Of a stretch of 64,000 nt of DNA, positions 17,422 through 26,156 are shown piece after piece. The stretch is taken from assembly GCA_963677345.2 (NCBI GenBank), contig CAXXLC010000018.1, forward strand, positions 1 through 64,000, in the 5' to 3' direction. Source of the DNA: Saccharicrinis sp963677345. GTDB taxonomy: Bacteria > Bacteroidota > Bacteroidia > Bacteroidales > Marinilabiliaceae. The notes under the pieces were generated by a model that made no database searches, had not been told where the DNA came from, and was given only the letters and a program-made list of their open reading frames with translations. The translations under genes and the position numbers were made by a program. The stretch's first letter is position 1, and the number at the start of each line of letters is the position of its first letter.

Positions 17422-18303
17422 TTATTTGTCTTTTGTTATTTTTTCTATTTCCTCTGCAATTTGTTGCATTAGCCAAGGTGGTGTTGATGTTGCGCCACAA
17501 ATACCTACAGATTCAGGAAGTACTTTGAACCAGTCTGGATCAATCTGGTTTTTGTTACTTACAAAATACGATTGTTCATTTGTTTTTTTGCATTGGTTAA
17601 AAAGCATTTGGGCATTGCTGCTTTTTTCTCCGCCAACAAAAACAATCAGCTTATGCTTTTGGGCAAAAGCAGTTATTTTTGGCAATCTGCTGGCAACTTG
17701 TCGACAAATAGTATCAAATGATTTAAACTCAACTCCTTTTTTTATGTTTTTCAATAAATAATCACTTATTTGTTTAAAACCATCTATGCTTTTTGTAGTT
17801 TGAGCATAGAAATGAGTTGGTTTGTTTAAATCAATTTTTTCTACTTCATTCAATGATTCAATAATAAAAGCTTCATTGTTGGTTTGCCCCATTAAACCTA
17901 TAACTTCGGCATGACCTTTTTTTCCGTAAATGATAATTTGTCCGTTTATGTTTTTTAAGTACTCCCAGGATTTTTTGATCCTGCTTTGCAGTTTTAAAAC
18001 AACCGGACAAGTTGCATCAATTATTGAAAGACCTCTGGATTCTGCCAGCTTGTAGGTTTCAGGGGGTTCTCCATGGGCACGTATAAATATTTTGTTGCTT
18101 TTAATCTTATTTATTTCATCTTTATCAATTGATATCATTCCTTTGTTTGTGAGCCTGTTCATTTCCATGTTGTTATGAACAATATCTCCCAGGCAGTGTA
18201 TGATGCCATTTTCGTTGAGTTCATTCTCAACGGCTTCAATGGCTTTGACTACTCCAAAACAAAAACCTGATGACGGATCAATTTCGATGTTCAAAGATGA
18301 CAC
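17422..18303 (-). CDS. ispH: 4-hydroxy-3-methylbut-2-enyl diphosphate reductase
   Basis: A 293-residue iron-sulfur enzyme of the last MEP-pathway step, making IPP and DMAPP. The three cluster cysteines are in SSGFCFGVVKA (Cys15), DATCPVVLKLQ and GICGATSTPPWL (Cys269). Substrate-binding histidines occur in DIVHNN, RAHGEPPE and YGKKGHAEVIGLMGQ. Length and order are normal. Part of the minus-strand run cmk-ispH-pfkA, with 74 bases between it and cmk. Confidence 0.96.
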   Translation of the reverse strand: MSSLNIEIDPSSGFCFGVVKAIEAVENELNENGIIHCLGDIVHNNMEMNRLTNKGMISIDKDEINKIKSNKIFIRAHGEPPETYKLAESRGLSIIDATCPVVLKLQSRIKKSWEYLKNINGQIIIYGKKGHAEVIGLMGQTNNEAFIIESLNEVEKIDLNKPTHFYAQTTKSIDGFKQISDYLLKNIKKGVEFKSFDTICRQVASRLPKITAFAQKHKLIVFVGGEKSSNAQMLFNQCKKTNEQSYFVSNKNQIDPDWFKVLPESVGICGATSTPPWLMQQIAEEIEKITKDK

Positions 18304-18377
18304 TTTTATGTATATTTTTTGTTAATTAAATGATGACTAGAATCTTATTTAAAATTATTTAACAAATTGATATGGTA

Positions 18378-19082
18378 TCAATGAATAAGATTCCTTTTGC
18401 GGAGTTCTTTAACTATAAAATCCAGTTGTTCTTGTTTGCCTATGTTTCCATTATCTAAAACAACAGCATCGTCTGCTTTTTTTAGCGGGCTTTCATCTCT
18501 TGTTTCGTCAATATGATCACGTTTGATTACATTGTCAAGAACTTCTTCGAAAGATATATTTTCATTTTTCTCCTGAAATTCTTTAAATCTTCTTTCTGCT
18601 CTAATTTCCGGAGAAGCAGTCATAAATAATTTCAAGTCAGCATTTGGAAAAACAACAGTTCCAATATCTCTGCCATCCATGACTATGCTTTCTGTTTCTC
18701 CCATTTTTTGTTGTAGTTCAACCATTCTTTTTCTAACAAACGCTATTGCACTAATTGAACTTACGTGATTGCTTACTTCTATGCTTCTGATTTTACTTTC
18801 AACTAAATTGCCATTTAAATATGTTTCGTTTGTTTTTGAAGCAGCATCAAATTTAAAAGATATAGATATATTATTTAATTCCTTTTGTAGTTTTTCTAAA
18901 TCAATTTGAGTTTCATTGATTATTCCTTTTTCTATAGCATAGAGTGTAACGCAGCGATACATGGCTCCTGAATCTATAAATATGATATTGAGTAGTTTAG
19001 CAAGGTCTTTTGCAACTGTGCTTTTCCCGCATGATGAATACCCGTCAATAGCAATAACCAGCTTTGTTTTTTGTATTGTCAT
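18378..19082 (-). CDS. cmk: (d)CMP kinase
   Basis: A 234-residue cytidylate kinase. The P-loop is IDGYSSCGKSTVAKDLA near the N-terminus, a variant (YSSCGKST) of the usual PAGSGKST. FIDSGAMYRCVTLYA, MDGRDIGTVVFPNADLKLF (CMP-binding D-x-x-D-I-G-T-V region) and RDHIDETRDESPLKKA(D) are family hallmarks. It lies between porQ upstream (72-base gap) and ispH downstream; a porQ-cmk neighbourhood recurs in this phylum. Confidence 0.95.
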   Translation of the reverse strand: MTIQKTKLVIAIDGYSSCGKSTVAKDLAKLLNIIFIDSGAMYRCVTLYAIEKGIINETQIDLEKLQKELNNISISFKFDAASKTNETYLNGNLVESKIRSIEVSNHVSSISAIAFVRKRMVELQQKMGETESIVMDGRDIGTVVFPNADLKLFMTASPEIRAERRFKEFQEKNENISFEEVLDNVIKRDHIDETRDESPLKKADDAVVLDNGNIGKQEQLDFIVKELRKRNLIH

Positions 19083-19154
19083 TATAATATATTTGAGCCG
19101 GTAAAAATACTACGATTGTTTGGTATTAACCTAAATTATTTATGATAATTTATT

Positions 19155-20171
19155 TTAAAATTTTGAGAGATTTGTTGTTATTGAAAAGTAGTTTGAAGTT
19201 CCTCCCAGGTGGTAGCGTGCTGAACCATAAGAAAACATGAATTTATATACCCTGAATCCAAAACCCCATGAATAACCGGCTGTAGACATTTTTTCTTCGT
19301 ACCCTAATTCTTTTCTTCTTCGATGATTGTAACCTAAATCAACATGGAAATTTTTAGCAGGTAAAAATTCTATACCAATAACCATATGACGCATAAATTT
19401 ATCAGCAAACGAAGATTCATTATCTTCAGAAGATGAAGAATCACTGTCTTCAGAGTCTGTATAAGTTAAATCCCAGTCAAGCAGGTTTTGAGCGGTAAGA
19501 GAGAATCGAAAAGGAGCATGAGCTAATTTTTTCGTAATTCCAACTTGTAAATCAGATGGCATCTCTTCTTTTGTTTCTGAGTAAGATGAGAGTTGCGATC
19601 CCATATTGCGAATTACAATTCCTAAAGAAAAATTTTTATCTTTCCTGCAATAATTAAAACCAAAATCAGTTGCTAAAGCAAATGATGTATAAGTATCGAA
19701 TTTTGAATAGACAGGTTTTACACTTAAACCCATTGAAATATATGGTGATAACTGGCGGGCATAGGTTAAAATAAATGCATATTCGGCGGCTGTTGCCGTG
19801 CCAGATATTTCGTTGTATTCACTGGTTCTGGTGAAATCCCCGTAGTTAACATTGTGTATCCCCAGACTAAATGTTCCTATGGATTTAAAATCCTGGGCAT
19901 AGGCTACATATCCGTAATTAATATCAGCAATGTAGGGAACGTAATTCAAAACAATTGCCTTGTTCATATCTGGCTTTAACAATGCCGGATTGTGATACAC
20001 AAAATTTAAATCACCAATTTCATCAGAAATGGAGACGTTTGTGCCACCTAATGCTCCAACTTTTGCTGAAGTTGTAAGATTTAGGAAATCATAGGTGCTT
20101 TCTCCTCCAAATTGAGCTTTTATCAGTTGAAAGAAAGTAAGGCATATTATAATTAAATGTAATTTCTTCAT
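19155..20171 (-). CDS. porQ: type IX secretion system protein PorQ
   Basis: A secreted/outer-membrane protein of about 338 residues with signal peptide MKKLHLIIICLTFFQLIKAQ; the ATG at 20171 is preferred because a longer start at 20192 would bury it. After the signal come FGGESTYDFLNLTTSAKVGA and LGGTNVSISDEIGDLNFVYHNPALL, highly typical of PorQ, then a long beta-rich barrel and the C-terminal YHLGGTSNYFSITTNLSKF. An acidic Ser/Asp/Glu-rich loop (DSEDSDSSSSEDNESS) sits in the last third. PorQ is a component of the T9SS attachment machinery, which fits the T9SS substrate at 52.5 kb. Confidence 0.9.
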   Translation of the reverse strand: MKKLHLIIICLTFFQLIKAQFGGESTYDFLNLTTSAKVGALGGTNVSISDEIGDLNFVYHNPALLKPDMNKAIVLNYVPYIADINYGYVAYAQDFKSIGTFSLGIHNVNYGDFTRTSEYNEISGTATAAEYAFILTYARQLSPYISMGLSVKPVYSKFDTYTSFALATDFGFNYCRKDKNFSLGIVIRNMGSQLSSYSETKEEMPSDLQVGITKKLAHAPFRFSLTAQNLLDWDLTYTDSEDSDSSSSEDNESSFADKFMRHMVIGIEFLPAKNFHVDLGYNHRRRKELGYEEKMSTAGYSWGFGFRVYKFMFSYGSARYHLGGTSNYFSITTNLSKF

Positions 20172-20221
20172 GTTTTGTTTTACCATCTTCAATACAACGA
20201 CAAATTTATATTTTTAGTACG

Positions 20222-20710
20222 TTAATATTCGCTTTTTAATGTTTCCAATACTTCATATGCAGCCGGGCATACAAAAGAGTTTTGATAAGTGAGGTTTAAA
20301 ATCTGATAAAACCTCCTTCTGTCGGTATGTGGGTATTCTCTGCATGCTCTTGGTCTTACCTCGTAAATCATACAATAATTATCCGGCATTAAAAAAGGAC
20401 AAGGTGTTTGTTTAAAAACGTAGTCTTCATCTTCATCAATCTCAAAATATTGATCAATAAGTTCAGAACGCTTCATTTTTAGATGTCTGGCTATTCTGTC
20501 AATATCTCGATCTATGATTATTGGGCTTATAGATTTACAGCAATTTGCACATTCTAAGCAATCTATTTTTTCAAAAGCATCGTGATGTGCATTTAATGCT
20601 GATTCATCCAGTGTTTTTGGTTTCTTTTTTCGTAACCTGGTAGTAAATGCTTTATTATCTTTGGCTTTGTTTTGTGCCATTTCCTTATATCGCTCCAAAT
20701 CAAGCTTCAT
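20222..20710 (-). CDS. YkgJ-family cysteine-cluster protein
   Basis: A 162-residue protein with the YkgJ/UPF0153 metal-binding pattern: CLECANCCK (first three Cys plus one), then CPFLMPDNYCMIYEVRPRACREYP. The conserved Cys set is thought to bind iron or zinc, possibly an Fe-S cluster; cellular function is unknown. Its start overlaps the end of the EamA transporter gene by 11 bases, so translation of the two is probably coupled. Confidence 0.88.
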   Translation of the reverse strand: MKLDLERYKEMAQNKAKDNKAFTTRLRKKKPKTLDESALNAHHDAFEKIDCLECANCCKSISPIIIDRDIDRIARHLKMKRSELIDQYFEIDEDEDYVFKQTPCPFLMPDNYCMIYEVRPRACREYPHTDRRRFYQILNLTYQNSFVCPAAYEVLETLKSEY

Positions 20711-21593
20711 GCTTTTTATATCTTATTTGAGAAATAAATAATCCTATAATTACAATTGCAATTCCAACAATCTTTTGTAAATCAATATTATCCTTTAATA
20801 TCCACCATGCAAATAATGCTGTAAATACAGGAATTAAATTGATAAACATATTGGATTTTGCTACACCTAATTGTTTAATAGCTTTCGTATACAAAATAAA
20901 TGCTACTGAAGAGGCAAAGATAGCTAATTGAAATATGGCTATTATGGCCTTCTGTTTAAATTCAATATTAGAAAAAGTTTTTAATTCTGTAAATGCATAT
21001 ATCGGGATAAACATAAATATACCGATGAAGTTTTGATAGGTAATGATATTAACAGGAGAATACCTGAAGGCTAGTTTTTTGAGTGCAAGGGAATATCCAA
21101 TGGTAGAAAGTACAGCTCCAAACATTAATGAAATGCCCAATATGGATGCTTCTGGCGTAAAGCCTTTGTTAAAAATCATAATGCCAACTCCAAAAAAAGA
21201 GACTAAAATTCCTACCATACTAATTTTAGTAAGCTTCTCCTTTAGAAACAGAAATGCAAATATTGATGCGAAAATTGGTGTAGTTGATATAATGACAGAT
21301 GCTAAGGTACTTGACACAATTTTAAGACCATGGCTTTCACACATGAAATATAAAAAGGGTTCAAATAGTGCAAGTGATATGAAAAGCTTATAATCTTCTT
21401 TTTGAATAGATTGTAATCGCTTAGTTACTTTTAAGAATAAAAATAGCAGAGCCGAACTGATGAGGAGTCGACTAAAAATTGTAGTAATAGGGCCAAATGA
21501 TTCATATGCCTCTTTAACCCACACAAAGGAGAAAGCCCAAAATATCATTGAGAAAATGATATTTAAATAAGTAGATAAATTTTTGTTTGCCAT
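20700..21593 (-). CDS. EamA-family (DMT) transporter
   Basis: A 297-residue, ten-helix membrane protein with two EamA repeats; first repeat begins NIIFSMIFWAFSFVWVKEAY, and each repeat ends with a characteristic helix (ASIFAFLFLKEKLTKISMVG and TALFAWWILKDNIDLQKIVG). Such proteins export metabolites or drugs; the substrate cannot be told. MANKNLSTYLN at 21593 is preferred over an upstream ATG at 21680, which would add an unusual hydrophobic lead. It overlaps the following YkgJ gene. Confidence 0.9.
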   Translation of the reverse strand: MANKNLSTYLNIIFSMIFWAFSFVWVKEAYESFGPITTIFSRLLISSALLFLFLKVTKRLQSIQKEDYKLFISLALFEPFLYFMCESHGLKIVSSTLASVIISTTPIFASIFAFLFLKEKLTKISMVGILVSFFGVGIMIFNKGFTPEASILGISLMFGAVLSTIGYSLALKKLAFRYSPVNIITYQNFIGIFMFIPIYAFTELKTFSNIEFKQKAIIAIFQLAIFASSVAFILYTKAIKQLGVAKSNMFINLIPVFTALFAWWILKDNIDLQKIVGIAIVIIGLFISQIRYKKHEA

Positions 21594-21760
21594 TTTAATA
21601 ATTTGAGTTGGCAAAAATAAATAATTGCTTGTAATGCCAATTAGAGCTTTAAGATAAATAAAACCATACGTTAAACACATTAAAAAGCAGAGGGGATAAT
21701 TCAGGTTTCACACACTATTGACCCAACACAAAATCACTTAGGTACTCATCTGATTGTGTC

Positions 21761-23171
21761 TTATAAATTCACTTGTTCTATTTTAGGGAAAATATCATTG
21801 ATGATTTTTTGCTTTGCTTTGCTTCTTGCATTTTTCAAAGCGTGCTCGTAGCTCCCCGGTAACATACCTTTTAAATCACTAAACCCATCTACAAATATTT
21901 CCATTTTGCTTTTATTATCATAGATTGAAATATTGAAGTCAACAAACACGATGTATAAGGCATATCCTTTACCTTTTTTTTCATCACCGGCAATGAAATT
22001 TGAATTGATTTTTACAATAAAATCAGCATTTTCTTTTTCATTAGTGATGTTAAAATAACTTTGAGCCAATTCTGATTTTATCATATTGCCCAAGGTTTTA
22101 GTATTGGGATTTACTCCGAAAACAACTTCATTAATTTCGAGGTAAGCAGATGATTTTTTTACTTCTATATTAAATCTTGATAGGGGTAAAGATTCTTCTC
22201 TAAAAAAGGCATTTAATAGAATTTGAGTTTCTGCATCTTCCTTTTCATAAAGTTTATGAGCATTAAAAATGGCTGTTATCTCTTGTGTTTTTCGTTTTGA
22301 TATAAATCGACTAACGGAACAAGTTGCTTCACCTTGGTTGTCTGTTATTCCGTTTGTAATTAATTCTCCGTTTCCTTTTGTAAATGAAAAGTTTAATGGA
22401 AGGTTAGATACAGGGTGTTTGTTGCCTTTTATATCAGAATATGTGGCTTGCAGGCGTAATGGTATTTGAAGTTCCTGACTAAATTGTACGATGTAAACGT
22501 CTTTTTCAGATTGGAGGTTTAATTTTTTTAAAGCATCCTGAATCGAATTATAAATATCAATTCCCAGGTTGTAATCCCCATTAATATCATGGTAATTTAA
22601 ATCCTCGTTCACGTGTTGTTGAATGGATTTAATGGCTTGGATGTATTGCGAAAGCCCCTGGTATATATCTCCATTTTTAATGCTCTTTAGCCCGTCTGTA
22701 TAGTATGTGGCACTTAACTTTTTCGCATTATCAAGTTTCAATTTTTTTTGCAATTCATATTTTTCTTTTGATAAACGCATCATTACCCAATACTCTTTTT
22801 TATTTTCCCAGGTAAATACTTCATAGCCTTCGAGAGTTGCTTCTACAGACTCAAAAGTCTTGCTTTCAAATGATTCTTTAACCTGGTAGTTGTTTTCAAA
22901 TTGATGTAAAATAGAATTGGATGATATGTTTACTTTTATTTCTGAACTTAATTGTTTTAATGCTTTGTTTCTTGTTTCTGTCATGTAGTTTATATCACCT
23001 TCCTGCTTTAATGACATGGATCTGCCAATGAAATAAGAAGTGTCACTTGGACGTTGTTTTACCCAGTCGGGTTTTTTTTTTAGCATATAAAACACTTGTT
23101 GATAATGATAAGATCAGCGTTGTGAGAATGAATGATCTGTAAAAGGTTTTGGGATTAATTTGAGCTGTCAT
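21761..23171 (-). CDS. LPP20-like secreted protein with signal peptide split off by an A10-tract frameshift
   Basis: The main frame (23095 to 21761) has an LPP20-like N-terminal domain: KPDWVKQRPSDTSYFIGRS, then ALKQLSSEIKVNISSNSILH, and EYWVMMRLSKEKYE. A beta-rich Ig-like segment and a second lipoprotein-like domain end it. The apparent start MFYMLKKK is unnatural. In another frame an ATG at 23171 encodes a clear signal peptide (FYRSFILTTLILSLSTSVLYA followed by KKK) that would read straight into PDWVKQ if the run of ten A (minus strand, 23071-23080) had nine. So the gene as sequenced separates export signal from body. This could be sequencing error, phase variation or transcriptional slippage. 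Confidence 0.8.
23071..23080 (-). repeat. A10 homopolymer at the signal-peptide junction
   Basis: Ten consecutive A residues on the minus strand, exactly where a signal peptide ends and the mature protein begins. A change of one base restores a full-length secreted protein. Runs of this length are prone to replication and transcription slippage and also to sequencing error. Confidence 0.9.
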
Positions 23172-23184
23172 TTTTATTATTGTT

Positions 23185-23640
23185 TTATAAGTTCATTTCA
23201 TTTATAATCTGATAGATAAGTTCGGGTTCAAAACCTCTTGAAGATGCATATCGGACCAGGGAGCTTTTTATTTTGTATTTGTCTGTTTCTTTTATAGATT
23301 GTTTTTTGTTTTTCAATAATTGAGCCAGGGTATCCCTGTATTCCTGGTCATTGATTTTACATAATTCCTTCTCAACATTTGTACCATATATATTTTTTGC
23401 TTTTAATTGCCATTTGATTTTAATTTTACCCCAGCGGTTAAAAGTGAATTTATCTTTAATATAGAATTTGGTATACCTTTCTTCATCGATAAACTTTTCT
23501 TTAATTAATTGATCTATAACTTGTCTTCGGATTTCAGGCTCAACACCCCAATCAAATAACTTTTTTTCAATATCAGAGATGCATTTTTCCTGTCGGGCAC
23601 AAATACCAGAGGCTTTAATGAGAGCTTCTTTAAATGTCAT
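23185..23640 (-). CDS. recX: regulatory protein RecX
   Basis: A 151-residue helical protein of the RecX family, which binds and inhibits RecA filaments. Three tandem three-helix repeats are visible; blocks include CARQEKCISDIEKKLFDWGV, LIKEKFIDEERYTKFYIKDK and KIKIKWQLKAKNIYG, ending in SRGFEPELIYQIINEM. Its ATG shares a base with the stop codon of the aldehyde dehydrogenase gene upstream (TAATG), so the two are translationally linked. recA is not nearby. Confidence 0.9.
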   Translation of the reverse strand: MTFKEALIKASGICARQEKCISDIEKKLFDWGVEPEIRRQVIDQLIKEKFIDEERYTKFYIKDKFTFNRWGKIKIKWQLKAKNIYGTNVEKELCKINDQEYRDTLAQLLKNKKQSIKETDKYKIKSSLVRYASSRGFEPELIYQIINEMNL

Positions 23641-25007
23641 TATTTAATATATATGGTTTTTATGTTTATAAATTCCTGCAAGCCGTAGAGTGATAATTCT
23701 CTTCCGTAACCACTTTCTTTTATTCCTCCAAATGGTAAACGAGGATCTGAACGAACAAAATCGTTAACAAAGCAGCAGCCAGCTTCAAGTTCGTATTCAG
23801 CAATATGTTTTCCTTTTTCTATGTCTGATGTAAATACAGCAGCTCCTAATCCAAAGCTGGTATCGTTTGCTATTCTGATTGCATCGTGTTCATCATTGGC
23901 TTTAATTAATGAGGCTGCCGGACCAAATAACTCCTGGTTATAGGCTGGTTGGCCTGGTTGAACATTTGCCAATACCGTTGCGGGAAAGTAAAATCCCGGG
24001 GTTTCAGGCAGGTTGCCCCCGCAAAGTAGTTGGGCTCCATTTGAAATAGATTTGTTTACCTGGCTTAATAAATCTTCTCTTATATATCCGCGGGCAAGAG
24101 GACCCAGTTGATTGTTTTCATCAAATGGATCACCAATAGTTACAGCTTTCATTTTTTCAACAAATAATGATTCAAAATCGTTATAAATACCTGCTGTAAT
24201 AATAAATCTTTTAGCACCAATGCAGCTTTGTCCTGTATTTAACAGTCGTCCTTTTATACAAATATCAACAGTTTCGTTAAGATTTGCATCGTCAAGAACA
24301 ACATAAGGGTCGCTTCCTCCAAGTTCAAGAACGCATTTTTTAAGATATTTACCGGCTGTTTGGGCTACTGTTTGTCCGGCTTTTGTGCTTCCTGTTAAGG
24401 TAACTGCTGATATTTTCTTGTTTGCAATCATACGTTCAACCTTTGTATTTGTAGCCAAAACAGTGCGAAATACATCATCAGGAAAGTCGGCCTCATTAAA
24501 CAAGTCCTCAATAGCTATCGCACAACTGGGCACATTGGAGGCGTGTTTTAACACTGCAGTATTTCCTGCGAGTATAGTAGGTACTGCAAATCTAAATACC
24601 TGCCAGAAAGGAAAGTTCCAGGGCATTATAGCAAGAATAACGCCAAGTGGTTGAAATGAGATATACGATTCTGATGCTTCAGTTTTAATATACTGTTTCT
24701 TTAAAAATTGGTCAATATTGTCACAGTAGTAATTACAAAGCCAAATGCACTTGTCAATCTCAGATCTGGATTCGGTAATTGGTTTTCCCATTTCTACAGA
24801 AATGGTAAAAGAAAGACCTTCTTTTTTTATTTCCAGGAGTTTTGCCAGTTGTTTTATTTTATCAATCCTGTAATTAAGATTGGTAATTTTCCATGATTTA
24901 TATGCAGTATGTACATTGCGTATGATGTTATCAATTTCTTCCCATTGATATTCCGGGTATTCTCTTACTACTTCACCACTGCTAGGATTGATGCTTTTGA
25001 GTAACAT
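23640..25007 (-). CDS. NAD(P)-dependent aldehyde dehydrogenase, succinate-semialdehyde type
   Basis: A 455-residue aldehyde dehydrogenase. Catalytic Glu is in VLELGGSDPYVV and catalytic Cys in NTGQSCIGAKRFI; the cofactor motif TLTGSTKAGQTVA and AIMPWNFPFWQVFRFAVP are present. Length and the C-terminal FGGIKESGYGRELSLYGLQE fit the short succinate-semialdehyde dehydrogenase (GabD/Sad) group. It overlaps recX by one base. Two 11-bp direct repeats 20 bases apart lie just upstream and could be an operator. The exact aldehyde is not certain. Confidence 0.9.
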   Translation of the reverse strand: MLLKSINPSSGEVVREYPEYQWEEIDNIIRNVHTAYKSWKITNLNYRIDKIKQLAKLLEIKKEGLSFTISVEMGKPITESRSEIDKCIWLCNYYCDNIDQFLKKQYIKTEASESYISFQPLGVILAIMPWNFPFWQVFRFAVPTILAGNTAVLKHASNVPSCAIAIEDLFNEADFPDDVFRTVLATNTKVERMIANKKISAVTLTGSTKAGQTVAQTAGKYLKKCVLELGGSDPYVVLDDANLNETVDICIKGRLLNTGQSCIGAKRFIITAGIYNDFESLFVEKMKAVTIGDPFDENNQLGPLARGYIREDLLSQVNKSISNGAQLLCGGNLPETPGFYFPATVLANVQPGQPAYNQELFGPAASLIKANDEHDAIRIANDTSFGLGAAVFTSDIEKGKHIAEYELEAGCCFVNDFVRSDPRLPFGGIKESGYGRELSLYGLQEFINIKTIYIK

Positions 25008-25031
25008 AATAAAATCAGTTTTTAAGTTTTA

Positions 25032-25062
25032 AAAGTAGATAACTCCTTTGCAAAGTAGATAA
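25032..25062. promoter_or_regulatory. 11-bp direct repeats upstream of the aldehyde dehydrogenase
   Basis: AAAGTAGATAA occurs at 25032-25042 and again at 25052-25062, a 20-base spacing (about two helix turns), 25 bases before the dehydrogenase start. This arrangement suits a dimeric regulator or a duplicated promoter element. No regulator gene is adjacent. Confidence 0.4.
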
Positions 25063-25285
25063 AAATACATTGAAAACCCTATTTGTCAATAAAAATTGTG
25101 CTTGAATTCACCAGATATAATCATTTACCTGTATGCGAAAATTTTCTCATGGCTCGTTTCATATTGAAAGATATTCTCAAAAAATTAAGGAAATTAGTAT
25201 TCAGGCTTATAAATTATCAATTGAAATTATTTACTAGCTTTATGCTTTTGTTTATAAAACTATATTTTAACGCAATTTTTATATT

Positions 25286-26104
25286 ATGAAAAGTAAAGTG
25301 TCACCTATAATTTTAGGAATATTTGTTTTAGGATTAATTTTGTTGTTTTTATTTGGTAGTCGTGTTTTTCATATCATTCAGCCGGGAGAACGTGCTGTGG
25401 TATTTAAACCATATACTATCGGTTTAGATGTAAATAATATTAAATCAGAAGGTTTGGTTATAATTGCCCCGTGGAATCAGTTGATTACCTACGTTGTAAA
25501 AGAGCAGACCCGTGAAGAAACCATGGATGTATTAGACAAAAACAGTATGTCTATCAATATGGATATCACAGTTCGTTTTAATCCTGTATATGCCAAAATA
25601 GGACAGTTGCATCAGAAATTTGGAAGAGATTATATTAATGTTTTGGTTATTCCAGAAGTTCGTTCAGTTGTCAGAAGTGTCACAGGTCGTTATACAGCTG
25701 AAGAATTATTTTCTACAAAAAGAAAAGAAGTTGAAGATTTAATAAAACAAGAAACATCCCAGGTTCTAAAAGATAATAATATAGAATTACGTGCTTTGTT
25801 GATCAGATCAATTCAATTACCAGCTCAAATTAAAGCGGCCATTGAGAGTAAGCTTAAACAAGAACAAGAAGCGTTGTCATATCAGTTTAAGTTAGACAAA
25901 GAAAGAAGTGAAGCGGAAAGAAAAAAGATAGAAGCTGAGGGTATTGCCAATTATAATAAAATTATAAATGCCAGTTTGACACCAAATATCATAAAACAAA
26001 AAGGTATTGATGCAACATTGAAATTAGCTGAATCACAAAATGCAAAGGTAGTAGTAGTTGGTTCAGGAAAGGATGGCTTGCCTTTGATATTAGGAAATAA
26101 TTAA
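25286..26104 (+). CDS. prohibitin-family (SPFH/Band 7) membrane protein
   Basis: A 272-residue protein with one N-terminal transmembrane helix (IILGIFVLGLILLFLFGSRVF), followed by an SPFH domain: FHIIQPGERAVVFKPYTIGL, IAPWNQLITYVVKEQTREE, then VVIPEVRSVVRSVTGRYTAEEL. A long charged helix (residues ~185-225) ends the domain, typical of prohibitin-like ring assemblies anchored in the inner membrane. In bacteria such proteins scaffold membrane proteases or lipid microdomains; no FtsH or NfeD partner is adjacent. A perfect hairpin follows. Confidence 0.92.
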   Translation: MKSKVSPIILGIFVLGLILLFLFGSRVFHIIQPGERAVVFKPYTIGLDVNNIKSEGLVIIAPWNQLITYVVKEQTREETMDVLDKNSMSINMDITVRFNPVYAKIGQLHQKFGRDYINVLVIPEVRSVVRSVTGRYTAEELFSTKRKEVEDLIKQETSQVLKDNNIELRALLIRSIQLPAQIKAAIESKLKQEQEALSYQFKLDKERSEAERKKIEAEGIANYNKIINASLTPNIIKQKGIDATLKLAESQNAKVVVVGSGKDGLPLILGNN

Positions 26105-26107
26105 AAT

Positions 26108-26148
26108 AACATCAGAGATAATGGTTATTACCATTATCTCTGATGTTT
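26108..26148. terminator. perfect 15-17-bp hairpin, bidirectional terminator
   Basis: CATCAGAGATAATGG (26110-26124) and its exact inverse CCATTATCTCTGATG (26131-26145) surround a 6-base loop, extending by two A/T pairs and flanked by A and T runs. It lies between the prohibitin gene and the repaired end of the DUF4097 gene and can terminate both. Confidence 0.9.
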
Positions 26149-26156
26149 TAAGTGTT

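Noticed and set aside
25083..25289. 68-codon plus-strand ORF ending in an ATGA overlap with the prohibitin gene
   Set aside because: Composition is Phe/Leu/Lys/Ile low complexity, typical of translated AT-rich intergenic sequence, and it covers the region expected to hold the promoter. The ATGA overlap alone is not enough.
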